DNA from: Candidatus Peribacteria bacterium
Lineage (GTDB): Bacteria > Patescibacteria > JAEDAM01 > Absconditabacterales > Absconditicoccaceae
Assembly: GCA_031288635.1 (NCBI GenBank)
Contig: JAITQZ010000099.1
Span: forward strand, 1 to 32,416
Length of the DNA: 32,416 nucleotides
Direction of reading: 5' to 3'
Shown: one piece after another, positions 19,021 through 27,942 of the stretch
Position numbering within the stretch: position 1 is the first letter of the stretch
Layout: each line of letters begins with the position of its first letter
Program-made: the position numbers and the translations under genes
Notes under the pieces: model-generated
Database searches by the model: none
What the model was told of the DNA's origin: nothing
What the model saw: only the letters and a program-made list of their open reading frames with translations

Positions 19021-19072
19021 TTTTTTTGGGGGTGCTTCAGCTTGCATAATAAATCATTTCTTGTTGTAGCAG

Positions 19073-19114
19073 AATAGAAATGTCAGTAGTTTTCCAAAAA
19101 TAGAAATGTCAGTA
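19073..19114 (+). repeat. Pair of 16-bp direct repeats
   Basis: AATAGAAATGTCAGTA at about 19074-19088 and 19099-19114, period 26. They lie in the 430-base gap after pilC and might be a regulator site or the relic of a mobile-element end; I see no transposase nearby. The rest of the gap is AT-rich except for the promoter and terminator entries. Confidence 0.55.
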
Positions 19115-19279
19115 TATCTATCTTTGTTTTATTTTCGTGAATTGTAGACAATCCGTTCAATCGTAGAACTTTATGTTTCCGTAGATACTTTCTTTTACGA
19201 TTATTCTCTTACTTTTCAAGATAGTATCTCTTTTTAATTGGTATATTCTGTTATGATATAATATAGTAGTTATATCCTC

Positions 19280-19307
19280 TTGCAATCTCAACAATTTTTT
19301 TTATACT
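19280..19307 (+). promoter_or_regulatory. Promoter in the pilC-dinD gap
   Basis: TTGCAA (19280-19285), 16 bases, TATACT (19302-19307). It precedes the DinD-like ATG by 146 bases, and a terminator-like hairpin lies between them. Confidence 0.6.
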
Positions 19308-19380
19308 TATTCGCAGAAAATTGCAAATAGCTATAAAAAAGTTTATTTCAAAATCCTTCTTTTCTGTCAAAAATGTAATA

Positions 19381-19408
19381 AAATTCTCTTGCAATAGGAG
19401 AATTTTTT
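19381..19408 (+). terminator. Terminator-like hairpin upstream of dinD paralogue 2
   Basis: AAATTCTC (19381-19388) / GAGAATTT (19398-19405), 9-base loop, T-run to 19408. The loop holds the TTGCAA of the next promoter. It could end a short RNA started at 19280-19307. Confidence 0.5.
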
Positions 19409-19416
19409 CATATCTT
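19389..19416 (+). promoter_or_regulatory. Promoter of the second DinD-like gene
   Basis: TTGCAA (19389-19394), 16 bases, TATCTT (19411-19416); the ATG is at 19453. Confidence 0.5.
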
Positions 19417-19452
19417 AATAGTAGCTTTTTTTATTTTCTCTTATCAGCTACG

Positions 19453-20277
19453 ATGACTAATCTCACGTTACACCAGTCCTTTGAAAATAGCAAGCACACC
19501 CAAGGAGAGCTTGAATTCTGGCTTGCAAGAGAATTAATGCCTCTGCTAGGATACCAGAAATGGGAAAGATTTTTAGATGCTATCAAAAGAGCACAACAAT
19601 CGTGTAAAAGTTTCGGGAATGTAGTTGAAGAGCACTTTTTCCCGGAGCCGGGAAAAACCCCATCACTTGTAGGAGGGAGACCAAAAGAAGATTATCTCCT
19701 CACCAGATACGCTTGCTACCTCATCGCACAAAATGGCGACCCAAGAAAAGTTGAAATCGCACAAGCACAAACCTATTTCGCACTTCAGACAAGAAGACAA
19801 GAATTGGCTGACAAAAAGAGAATGGAAGACAAAAGACTAGAAGCCAGAGCTAAATTGAAAGCAAGCGAGACGAAAATAGAAGAAACCGTCTATCATAGAG
19901 GGATTCATCACCCTGCAGAATTTGCCACCTTCAAAAATAAGAAAATTGAAACCCTCTATAAAATGTCTATTCGCGAATTGAAAGAAAAAAGACATATTCC
20001 CAAACATAGAGCTTTAGCGGACTTTGATAGTGAAGTGGAACTTACCGCAAAAAACTTCATCTACGCTATGACTGACCACAATATCAAACAGCAAAATATT
20101 CACGGAAAAGAACCTATGGAAGGCGAACTTGTTGCCAATGCGAACACTACAAGAAAAGCTCTTTTAGAAAGAAATATTATCCCAGAAGAACTTTCCCCAC
20201 AAAAAGACTTAAAGCTTATTGAAAAGCAGAGAAAACAAGAAATAAAAAAGCTGAATAATAGGGAATTACCCTTGTAA
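19453..20277 (+). CDS. DinD/BRO-like protein (paralogue 2)
   Basis: 274 residues. BRO-like N-terminus TQGELEFWLARELMPLLGYQKWERFLDAIKRAQQSC, then the DinD core YLLTRYACYLIAQNGDPRKVEIAQAQTYFALQTRRQEL, and helical charged C-terminus (NNRELPL end). It is a diverged paralogue of the gene at 6860-7657 and closer to classical DinD, because it keeps the FWxARELxxLLGYxxW motif. I start at ATG 19453; an in-frame TTG at 19321 would add 44 atypical residues and lies at the predicted start of transcription. DinD acts on RecA in E. coli; the role here is unknown. It stands alone, with its own promoter. Confidence 0.85.
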   Translation: MTNLTLHQSFENSKHTQGELEFWLARELMPLLGYQKWERFLDAIKRAQQSCKSFGNVVEEHFFPEPGKTPSLVGGRPKEDYLLTRYACYLIAQNGDPRKVEIAQAQTYFALQTRRQELADKKRMEDKRLEARAKLKASETKIEETVYHRGIHHPAEFATFKNKKIETLYKMSIRELKEKRHIPKHRALADFDSEVELTAKNFIYAMTDHNIKQQNIHGKEPMEGELVANANTTRKALLERNIIPEELSPQKDLKLIEKQRKQEIKKLNNRELPL

Positions 20278-20474
20278 ATATTGTTTTTTGAAGGCTCCAG
20301 AGAATACTCGATTTGCAGAGCGGATTTTAACGCTTTTCAGGAGTAAACATGTTCAAAAGTTCCGATACATCATTTCTCCTTGAAAACGCGAAGAAAAACC
20401 GTATATGAAATACACCATTTTTTTTCTGATAGTTGTTCAGAATTTTTATTCTCTTAACCACACTATGCACTGAG

Positions 20475-21056
20475 ATGATTACTACACCATCTTTCAATTC
20501 CACGGCGGATACTCGTAAGGAGACCTGAATTACTTTGGGATGCCGCATTCCCAAAGACTATTTTGAAACGCAAGGAAAAGGAGAGAGCGACATTACGGTT
20601 CACGCTGGCTCATTCCACTTAGCGTTAAAAGACGCGAATATTGAGAAATACAATATTATGACGTACTCCTCTATTTTACCGGGAATTGCTACCCGTATTT
20701 CCCAACCTCAAGAGTTAGTCCATTGATGTGTGCTGGAATCCATTATGAGTACCTGCACGGTCGAACAAGGACAAAGAGGTTCTGCAGGCATTATTTACGG
20801 TTGGCTGTATCATCGCGAAACCAATGAGAAATATGGCGGGCTCGTTTGTGAAAACTATGGAGATTATAGCCAAGAAGCATTACAGCAACTGCTCCAATCC
20901 AGTTTGAACGAACTCTATATCAATGGATTTGAAGAGACCTATCGTTTAGCAGATATTACGTATTTAAGCGAAACGATTACTCCCCAGAAGAAATACGGAA
21001 CGGCACTAGTAGCCTTGTGTTTTACTTCTTATTACTTTCCTGAAGTGCATACGTAG
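20475..21056 (+). CDS. pdaD: Pyruvoyl-dependent arginine decarboxylase
   Basis: Converts arginine to agmatine, the first step of an archaeal-type polyamine route. 193 residues; the proenzyme cleaves itself at a Ser to form a pyruvoyl group. Motifs: IPKDYFETQGKGESDITVHAGSFHLALKDANIEKYN, the cleavage site YSSILP (Ser 65-66), HGCVLESIMS and GSAGIIYGWLY, then GGLVCENYGD. Two TGAs (20526, 20724) give Gly, the second in VHGCVLES where the family has Gly. The ATG at 20475 is the first start after an upstream TAG. The 3' end overlaps the convergent nucleosidase gene by 35 bases. Finding it in a CPR genome suggests polyamine or acid-resistance chemistry; agmatine use is not shown here. Confidence 0.85.
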
Positions 21057-21723
21057 CCAGAAATTTTAACAGCTGTTGTAGCAGAAAGGCATAATCAATC
21101 TGACTCCTCATCAGTTCCAGAGCTTTTTCACGGTCAAACTGCTTCGTCTCCTCTCCAATACGATCTACAGGCACTTTGAGTAGGATACGTGGAAGCAAAA
21201 AATGCTGAGCAACAAGTTCAATTCCTCGACTTTCCATATCTACGTAAAGGATGGTTTCGTCGGAGAGGATGGGAGATAGTAATCAAGGAGTATCTATTAT
21301 TATATCACTAGAAATCATTTTTCCCAAAGGGGCAACTTGTACAAAGATTGGGATGATGGTTTCTTTTTTGATGGTGAGATGTTCAACGGTGGCTGCCTGA
21401 AACACCCCCTTTCAGGGTTGCCCCGCAGTACTGCGGGGGAAATGTCCTAAGCCTGAGCGAAAGCGAACGGCTGAAGGACAAAGGGGGGTAGGGGGATAGG
21501 GGGGATTTTGTGAAAAGTATCCACAAACGCCAATATTCACAATAAAGAACTGCTCTGCGGGATGTTCTAACAAAAATTTTGTTAATTGAAAAATCGTTTC
21601 GTGGTTTCCTATACCGGTACAGAGATAGGTAATAGGAAGATGAGTTTTTAGGTTCAGCTTTTTTATTTCTTCTTTTACGACTTTTAATTCTCCGGAAGTA
21701 GCACAGCAGATAAGGATTTTCAT
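21022..21723 (-). CDS. Nucleosidase of the MTA/SAH (PNP/UDP phosphorylase) superfamily with in-frame insert
   Basis: 233 residues. N-terminus KILICCATSGELKVVKEEI, then ITYLCTGIGNHETIF and FFIVNIGVCGYFS (the Gly-rich core), and later LYVDMESxGIELVAQHF...LLKVPVDRIGEE: the DMES motif binds the ribose and the final Asp is the base-activating residue of this superfamily. x is CGA (Trp). TGA codons at 21414 and 21285 (plus-strand ends) read as Gly. Between the core and the rest is a palindromic insert of about 35 residues (NPPYPPTPLCP...). MTA/SAH or futalosine-type hydrolysis cannot be told apart. Polyamine synthesis yields MTA, so the neighbouring arginine decarboxylase is suggestive only. Confidence 0.75.
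21405..21507 (-). repeat. Composite palindromic insert in the nucleosidase gene
   Basis: Contains the perfect 18-base palindrome CCCCGCAGTACTGCGGGG (21421-21438), flanking CCCCCTTT and AAAGGGGGG segments, and a GC-rich middle. In frame with the gene. Its 16-base core recurs in valS at 30240-30255. Confidence 0.8.
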
Positions 21724-21751
21724 TGCTCTTGATTTAGAATAAAGTATCTAT

Positions 21752-21779
21752 AGTATACAACTCAAGACATCGGTTGCAA
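21752..21779 (-). promoter_or_regulatory. Promoter of the nucleosidase gene
   Basis: Minus strand: TTGCAA (21779-21774), 16 bases, TATACT (21757-21752); the ATG at 21723 is 28 bases on. Confidence 0.7.
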
Positions 21780-21825
21780 GACCAATCTTTCTACGTCTTT
21801 TTATTCAGATGAACTTCTTTGTGCT

Positions 21826-22275
21826 ATGAACGTAATTATCTTGGAGAATATCCGTAGTGCCTACAATGTCGGTAATGTTATCCGTACCGCTGACGCATTG
21901 GGGCGAAACGTGCGACTGGTAGGATACTCCCCTTCTCCAATAGACAATTCTAAAGTCCGTAAAACTTCTCTGGGTGCAGAAGAGAATGTGGGAATCCAGC
22001 AGTTTGATTTCACTCGTGAGGCTATCCAAAAAGCCAAAGAAAGCTGAATGCAAGTCATCGCTGCAGAACTAACGGAAAATGCGGTTTCCTTGTCTGATTT
22101 TTCAATTGATTCTTCCGATATTGCGATCATTTTTGGGAATGAAGTAGAGGGAGTATTGGCAACCACGTTGGAAGCGGTGGATGCTATCGTCGCTATTCCG
22201 ATGAAAGGCGTGAAAGAAAGTCTGAATATTGGACAAAGTGCAGCAATTTTTATGCGGGAATTAGGGAAAAAATAA
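21826..22275 (+). CDS. TrmH/SpoU-family RNA 2'-O-methyltransferase
   Basis: 149 residues, the minimal SPOUT catalytic domain without an extra RNA-binding domain. Motif 1 NIRSAYNVGNVIRTADALG, motif 2 IIFGNEVEGV, motif 3 IPMKGVKESLNIGQSAAIFMRE; these form the trefoil knot that binds S-adenosylmethionine. TGA 22045 (KESGMQV) reads as Gly. CGA codons occur in ALGxNVxLVGYSPSP. Members methylate the ribose of tRNA or rRNA; the target is not deducible here. It is divergent from the nucleosidase gene and 129 bases before ileS. Confidence 0.9.
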
Positions 22276-22403
22276 TCTGGTCTTTTTATTGCTAAAAATA
22301 GTCCTGTTGTAAAAAAGAAAAAAATATTGTTTTCCTCTGGAAATTGATGTTCAGATTTTTATACTTTATGGTAGTTTTTTATTTCTTTTCAAGCATATCT
22401 CCA

Positions 22404-25400
22404 ATGACCAATCTCGAACTTATGGACCAAATCATCAAATTTTGGAAAAACGATAATACTTTCCAACGCTCCATTGACGAAAGAAGCGAAAAAATGACCT
22501 TCCGCTTTTTCGACGGACCTCCTTTCGCCAGCTGAACTCCGCATTACGGACATCTCCTCGCCGGTGCAATTAAAGACCTCATTCCAAGATATATGACGAT
22601 GCGTGGATACCAAGTGAAGAGAAAGCGAGGGCGAGACTGCCACGGATTACCGGTAGAAAAAGCCGTAGAAAAATCTCTCTGAATTGATGGAAAAAGAGAC
22701 ATTGAGACAAAAGTCTGAATTGAAAGCTTTGTCGAAAAATGTAGAGCATACGTGAATGATACGAATGAGATTTGGAAATGGTTCATTGACCATACTGCCC
22801 GCCGAGCTGATGTGGAGAATGAATATCGCACAATGGATTTGGACTTTATGGAAAGTGTGATGTACTGTTTTGATAAAATCTACAAGGATAATCTCGTTTA
22901 CAAAGGCTTTAAAGTGCAGCGATACTGTCCGAGCTGTGCGACGCCGTTGGCGAATAATGAAGTGGCAGAAGGATATGAAGACAAGACGGATTCAGCAATC
23001 ACCGTAAAATTCAGACTCGACCCAACGAAAACCCAAGCAAACAAGATGGAAAGATTTGAACACACCCCAGACGGTTGTATCAAAAATGCCAGAGCGATTA
23101 TCAAAAATGAAAACGGAGAAATCCTACAAATTTTCAGCACACAAAAACATAAATTTGAAGCACCGTGAGGAAAAATCGACACCTGAGAAACTATTGAACA
23201 AGGACTCATTAGAGAAATAAAAGAAGAAATCTGAGTAGATATAGTGCATACAACATATCTGGGAAGTTTTAAAGAAATCATCGGTCAAATTGTCCGAGAG
23301 TGTCACCTTTTTGAGGCTACTATCAGCGGAACTCCTGCTTTGAAGGAAGAAGATAAACACAATCAATTGATACGAGCAAAAGTCGAACCATCTGAAAACA
23401 TACTCTGATTTCAGCTTGTCATTGATAGGAATATTGTAGATACGGAAGAAGAATTGATGCAACAGTTTCGAAATATCTATACGTATATCAAACAAATCCC
23501 ACAGCAAATCACCGACAATACGGGTAGGGACGGGTCTTGAACCCGTCCGAATGACGATGAAACATCGTCATTGCATCCAGAAACGAAAAATTTCCATCCG
23601 CACAGCGAAGCCGTTCATAACGAACAATGAAACGTCTTTCTCCTCGCACGAACCACCACCCCACGAACCCTTCCCAGCAATATGTTTCTCGCAACAGGAG
23701 CAGACATTCAATACTCAATGGTGTACGTTTTCTCCAGCAAAGAATACTACATTCTCGCGACTAACCTCTTGAAAAAATACTACAAAAACCCTGAAGACTA
23801 TCTCATCATTAGAACCCTTAAAGGAAAAGAATTAGTAGGACTCCATTATGAACCACTTTTCGACTACATCACCAAATCCTTTTCTACTCCTGTCATTGCG
23901 AGTGAAGGCAAAGCCGAAACGAAGCAATCCACAATAACAAACAAAACCAAGTACCTGTCAGACTTCTTTCAAATCCTGAATGCTGATTTTGTGAGTATTG
24001 AAGATGGAACGGGAATTGTCCATATTGCACCAACCTTTGGAGAAGAGGATTTTCAAGTTGTTGCAAAATTACTTGGAGCACAAAATGCACTGGAACGACT
24101 CTTTATGCCGGTGAATGAATACGGAGAATTTGATGAACAAATCTATGATTACACCGGAGAAAGTGTACTGAATATCAATAAAACTATCATCGACAGGTTG
24201 AAAGGAGCTGAAGGCGAACCTCGCAGTTCTGCGAGACTGATTAAATCTGAAAGCATTACCCACAGCTACCCGCATTGCCGAAGGTGTCATACTCCGTTGA
24301 TTTCTAAGGCAATGTCTTCTTGGTTCATCAAGGAACAACAAATGAATGCCGAAACACGGAAGGAAGCTGAAAAGATGAATTTTGTGCCAGAAAGTGTGAA
24401 AAACCGTTTCGTGAATGGGTTGCAGCAAGCTCCCGATTGGAACATCGCCAGAAATCGTTATCGAGGCAGTCCGCTTCCAATTTGGCAGAATGTCGATGAT
24501 GAGAATGACCGCTTTTCCGTAGGAAGTTTGGAAGAAATGTATCAGCTTTCTAGGACGGGTAGCAAGAACATCACGAAACATATTTTCATCAGACACGGCA
24601 GAACTGATTATAATGAAGAAAAAAAGCAGGATAATTACGGCGATAAAGCCTTGCTAAACAAAGAAGGACTTCAACACGCAGAAAAAATAAGAGAACATTT
24701 ACAAACCCTCAAAGAAGAGGAAAATCTGATTATTGTACTTTCGCCTATGGAAAGAGTACGACAAACCGTTCTTCCCTTTCTGAAAGACAGGTACTCTGAA
24801 GAGGAATTGAATAGTATAAGAGCGAAATATGAAGCAGTACAAGCAAACTTTCATACCCTCTGGAATGAAAAAACTATCATCAAATACCTTGCCGATGACG
24901 ACAAGGAATATCTCTTTGAGATTGGAAAAAATATTTTTGTAGACTTTAGAATTACGGAAGTTTTGCGAATGAGTAGACAAGACACAAGCCATCTGAATAG
25001 AAAAATTGTTAATAATGATGAAACCATTGAGCAAGTGGTAGCGAGAAGTGCTTCTTATCTCAAAGCTATTAGCAAAAAATTCCCAACTGCAACCATCATT
25101 AGCATATCACACGGTTTACCTTTAACCTATCAAAGACAAGTATGTAGAAATTGTATCAATCCAGAAGAACATAAAAAATTTACTGAAACAAATATTGGTA
25201 CGTTTTACCCTAAATACTACCCGAGAAATAATGGAGAGAAAGAGAGAGGACAAATTTTTATACATTACCGAGATAATGATAGACAAAAAGAAGTTGACTT
25301 GCACAAGCCCTACGTAGATAACTACCGGTTCGTGAAAGACGGAAAAACCTATAAACGCGTTCCTGAAGTGATGGATTGCCGATTTGAAAGTGGAGCGATG

Positions 25401-25436
25401 CCTTTTGGTCAGGAGCATTATGTGGGGGAAAGATAA
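22404..25436 (+). CDS. ileS: Isoleucyl-tRNA synthetase, N-terminal part, with Nudix and histidine-phosphatase insertions
   Basis: Class Ia synthetase that charges tRNA-Ile. 1010 residues, in frame once nine TGAs are read as Gly (first at 22533, in FASGTPHYGH). Order: HIGH region (TPHYGHLL, about 45-52); [13 protein letters not shown] (both x CGA = Trp, 22626 and 22632); TARx (CGA 22803); zinc knuckle CPSC (about 175); a Nudix box GGKIDTGE...REIKEEIGV (about 256-278); a REP insert (about 374-383); editing-domain motif LLAxTTTPxTLPSN (CGA 23649, 23664) and [16 protein letters not shown] (about 536); a histidine phosphatase domain from [10 protein letters not shown] (RHG about 730) to ISISHGLPL (about 900); [11 protein letters not shown]...[17 protein letters not shown]. 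The frame stops at TAA just before the next catalytic block, which is in a second gene 1 kb on. Confidence 0.92.
23524..23552 (+). repeat. REP-like palindrome in ileS (N-part)
   Basis: GTAG, GGACGGGT (23528-23535) / ACCCGTCC (23541-23548), then a second hairpin GACGATG (23553-23559) / CATCGTC (23563-23569). Read in frame as GRDGSGTRPN; the second G of that peptide (23538) is TGA. Confidence 0.88.
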
Positions 25437-25454
25437 GGAGGAATTTTAGCTCTA

Positions 25455-26039
25455 ATGTACAAAACACTTATGACAACATATCTACAAACCATCCCTCCAC
25501 AAGTACGAAGAACTGCAAAACAAAATCAAAACGGCTTACGATATATAGAAAAATCTAATGGCGATTTACTTTACAACCAAAAGCCAAAGAGTTGGAAGGA
25601 GAGGGATTGGAAAATACAACAGTTTAGAAATGATTATATTTTTACACTCTCTATCAATGAAAATAGATATAAAGAACCATTATCTCAACTTATTTGTGAT
25701 ACTGTTCCAGAAGTAGAAATAGCAGAGCAACTTTATTTTACGAGAAAAACCTTTGAATATATCTTCGTCTGACATTGAGAGTTTCACTTGAATAATTTGA
25801 TTGTTACTGCTAATAACCGAGATGCTGTTGTAAAAAACCCTATATCAAAACGCTGAATATATCAGGACTGAATTATCTACCTTCTGAAAAAGATACCAAA
25901 TTCTATGAGTTTCTTCAAAATTGTGGTAAAAAGGGAAAATACTACATATTATGCTACCACTTTTTTTGAAAAAATTACTTCTAATCCAAAAGCATTTGAT
26001 AACGAAATACTTAAAGGAAAAGGTTATCTTATCGCATAA
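25455..26039 (+). CDS. Unknown 194-residue protein in the ileS interruption (possible nuclease-like fold)
   Basis: ATG to TAA, with several TGAs read as Gly (VGHGEFH, KRGIYQDGII). An AAGGAGGA ribosome-binding site (25435-25442) overlaps the stop of the ileS N-part, 12 bases before the ATG. Features: basic N-terminus, FTLSINENRYKEPL, IAEQLYFTRKTFEYIFVGHGEFH, and a C-terminal run with strands FFKIVVKRENTTYYATTFFEKI ending GKGYLIA. The pattern (His near the middle, NPISKRG, strand-turn-strand, TTFF) faintly recalls phage BECR-type nucleases, but I do not recognise it securely. No membrane segment. A terminator follows. It splits ileS, so it is probably recently inserted. Confidence 0.6.
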
Positions 26040-26045
26040 TAAAAA

Positions 26046-26081
26046 ATGTCGGAGGGAAAAAGTCCGGCTCCGACATCTTTT
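26046..26081 (+). terminator. Terminator after the 194-residue ORF
   Basis: ATGTCGGAG (26046-26054) / CTCCGACAT (26068-26076) with a 13-base loop, then CTTTT. A perfect 9-bp stem, so transcription from ileS upstream probably ends here before reaching the C-part. Confidence 0.8.
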
Positions 26082-26182
26082 GATAAAAGTATACTCAAAA
26101 AAAATCAAAATGCAAGAAAAAATCAATTAAAAAACTGCAACAAATACTTCTGACTTTTTTTACCTTCTCACCATAGAACATT

Positions 26183-26434
26183 ATGAAACAATGAACAACT
26201 GCAAAACCTCTCTCTTTCTGCCAAAAACATCTCTACACTTTTTGGTTATTGTTGTGGATTTTTTGCACTATTGGAGGGCTTTTTCTCTGATTGATAATAG
26301 CAAATGCAGATGATGCACCGGGAGCAATTTTCATTTTTGGTGGAATTGCCTTGCTAGGAAGCGGACTTATCTGTGGAATTGGAATAGGATTGACAAAAAC
26401 ACTCTTAGAGATAAAAGAACAACTAGAAAAGTAA
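26183..26434 (+). CDS. Small two-helix membrane protein
   Basis: 83 residues, ATG 26183 to TAA 26432, with TGAs read as Gly (KQGTTAK, FLGLII). Two membrane helices: LYTFWLLLWIFCTIGGLFLGLIIA and a Gly-rich one (GAIFIFGGIALLGSGLICGIGIGL); a short ADDAP loop joins them and the tail is charged (KTLLEIKEQLEK). No family recognised. It lies between the terminator and the ileS C-part. It could be an immunity or antitoxin protein of the inserted cassette; that is speculation. Confidence 0.6.
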
Positions 26435-26495
26435 ATCAAAATCCATATACTTTGCTCCAGTCTTTTAATCTTATTTATTATTTTCCTTTTGCTCA

Positions 26496-27917
26496 ATGAC
26501 AAACACCAACCAACAACCCACTTCCTTCACCGCCGATTTCATCGCCGAAGGACTCGACCAGACCAGAGGACGATTTAGGACGCTACACATCCTCTGACAT
26601 GCCATCAAAGGCGAAAACGCAATGAAAAATGTCATCGTGAACGGAATTATCCTCGCCGAAGACGGAAAAAAAATGTCTAAAAGTCTGAAAAACTACCCCG
26701 ACCCGCAACAACTCATTGAAAAACGGGGAGGAGATAGTTTCAGATTGCATATGCTCGCTTCGCCAAGTGTGAAGGCTGAACCGATGAGATTTAACGAGAA
26801 AGGCACGGAGCAGGCTTTCAAAGACTTCACGCTCCCCTTGCAGAATGTGTTCAACTTTTTTGAAACCTATGCAAAAATAGATAATCGGAAATCAGACGGA
26901 ACGGAAGTCTATTTTATGAGACACGCGGAAGCTGATAAAACAGGAGAAAAACATAATTTTGCAGAGCCTCTTAATGAGAATGGGAAAGCTTCCCTTGAAA
27001 GCCAAAATTTTATTGAAAACGTGCTGAGAATTCACCCTGAGGTGATTATTGATAATGAGTTCACACGCGTGCAAGAAACGGCAAAAGGAGTACAAAACGT
27101 AATGAAAGCATATGCAAACAAGGAAGTAGAAATTATTTCTCAAACGGGCGACTTTACGCAGATGGACAATCTGGCGTTGTTTCAGGGACTTTTACAGCAG
27201 TATAAAGGAAAAAAAATTCTGATTATTTCCAATAAAGGAAAGTTTACCAGATTACGAAGTCAGCTGTATCATACTGATTTGTCTGAAGCAGATAGAAATC
27301 TAAAGAATCTCGAAGTCATTGAACTTCCCACCTACCAACTTATGAATGACCTCGATAAACGAATCCTCGCAGAACTGCATAAAATGCTGATAGAAGTGGA
27401 TACCCACCTTCAAAACTACATTTTGGATGAAGCAACGAAAGCTGCAATGGATTTTATGGATAAATTGACCAATTGGCGATTGAGAAGAAGCCGCCGCCGC
27501 TTCCGAGGTAATGGAATGAATGAAGATAAACACGCAGCATACGCAACGCTTTATCGGGTGTTGAAAAGGTATTTGCAAATCCTCGCACCGTTTACGCCGT
27601 TTATTACGGAATATTTACGGTTAGAATTGGCAAATTTTACCACAACATATGGTAGGGACGGTTCAGTAAACCGTCCGAATAACGAATGAAACAATGCAGA
27701 CGAATGAAACAATGCGGACGCGTTAATGACGCGTCCCTACACGGATTCTATCCATCTCTCCTTTCGACCCATTGCGAACGCCCATTACGTCAACCAAACC
27801 CTCATTGATGAAATCGCTACCGTTCGTAAAATTATCAAACTTGCCCTCTTCGTCCGTGCAAAAAACAAAATCGCCGTCAAGCAGCCTTTACAGAAATTGG
27901 AAATCAAAATTGATTAG
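26496..27917 (+). CDS. ileS: Isoleucyl-tRNA synthetase, C-terminal part, with degenerate histidine-phosphatase insertion
   Basis: 473 residues, ATG to TAG; an in-frame TAA at 26466 rules out a longer start. It begins MTNTNQQPTSF then ADFIAEGLDQTRGxFRTLHILGHAI (x = CGA 26571, Trp in the family), NGIILAEDGKKMSKSLKNYPDP (KMSKS about 59), FNFFETYAKID, then an insert from VYFMRHAEAD (RHA about 142) to IISNKGKFTRLRS, where the second catalytic His is Asn. The synthetase resumes at LDKxILAEL (CGA 27360), NWRLRRSRRRFx (CGA 27504), ITEYLxLEL (CGG 27618), two REPs, and SIHLSFxPI (CGA 27765). It ends right after KQPLQKLEI, so the C-terminal tRNA-binding region of most IleRS is missing. Together with 22404-25436 it supplies nearly all catalytic blocks; whether the parts assemble is unknown. 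Confidence 0.9.
27652..27680 (+). repeat. REP-like palindrome in ileS C-part (copy 1)
   Basis: GTAG-headed: GGACGGTT (27656-27663) / AACCGTCC (27669-27676), then GAAT. Followed by two direct copies of ACGAATGAAACAATGC (about 27682-27716). Confidence 0.88.
27715..27740 (-). repeat. REP-like palindrome in ileS C-part (copy 2)
   Basis: Minus strand GTAG, GGACGCGT (27736-27729) / ACGCGTCC (27723-27716). It is inverted relative to copy 1, so the pair faces each other (a BIME-like arrangement). Confidence 0.88.
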
Positions 27918-27942
27918 TTTTATCTCCTTTCCTCTATCATCA

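Noticed and set aside
19321..19452. N-terminal extension of the second DinD-like protein from TTG 19321
   Set aside because: It crosses a terminator-like hairpin and a promoter, and adds residues unlike DinD family N-termini. ATG 19453 fits better.
24069..25418. Several 90-175 codon minus-strand ORFs over ileS
   Set aside because: They are shadows of the ileS coding strand, where homology is strong.
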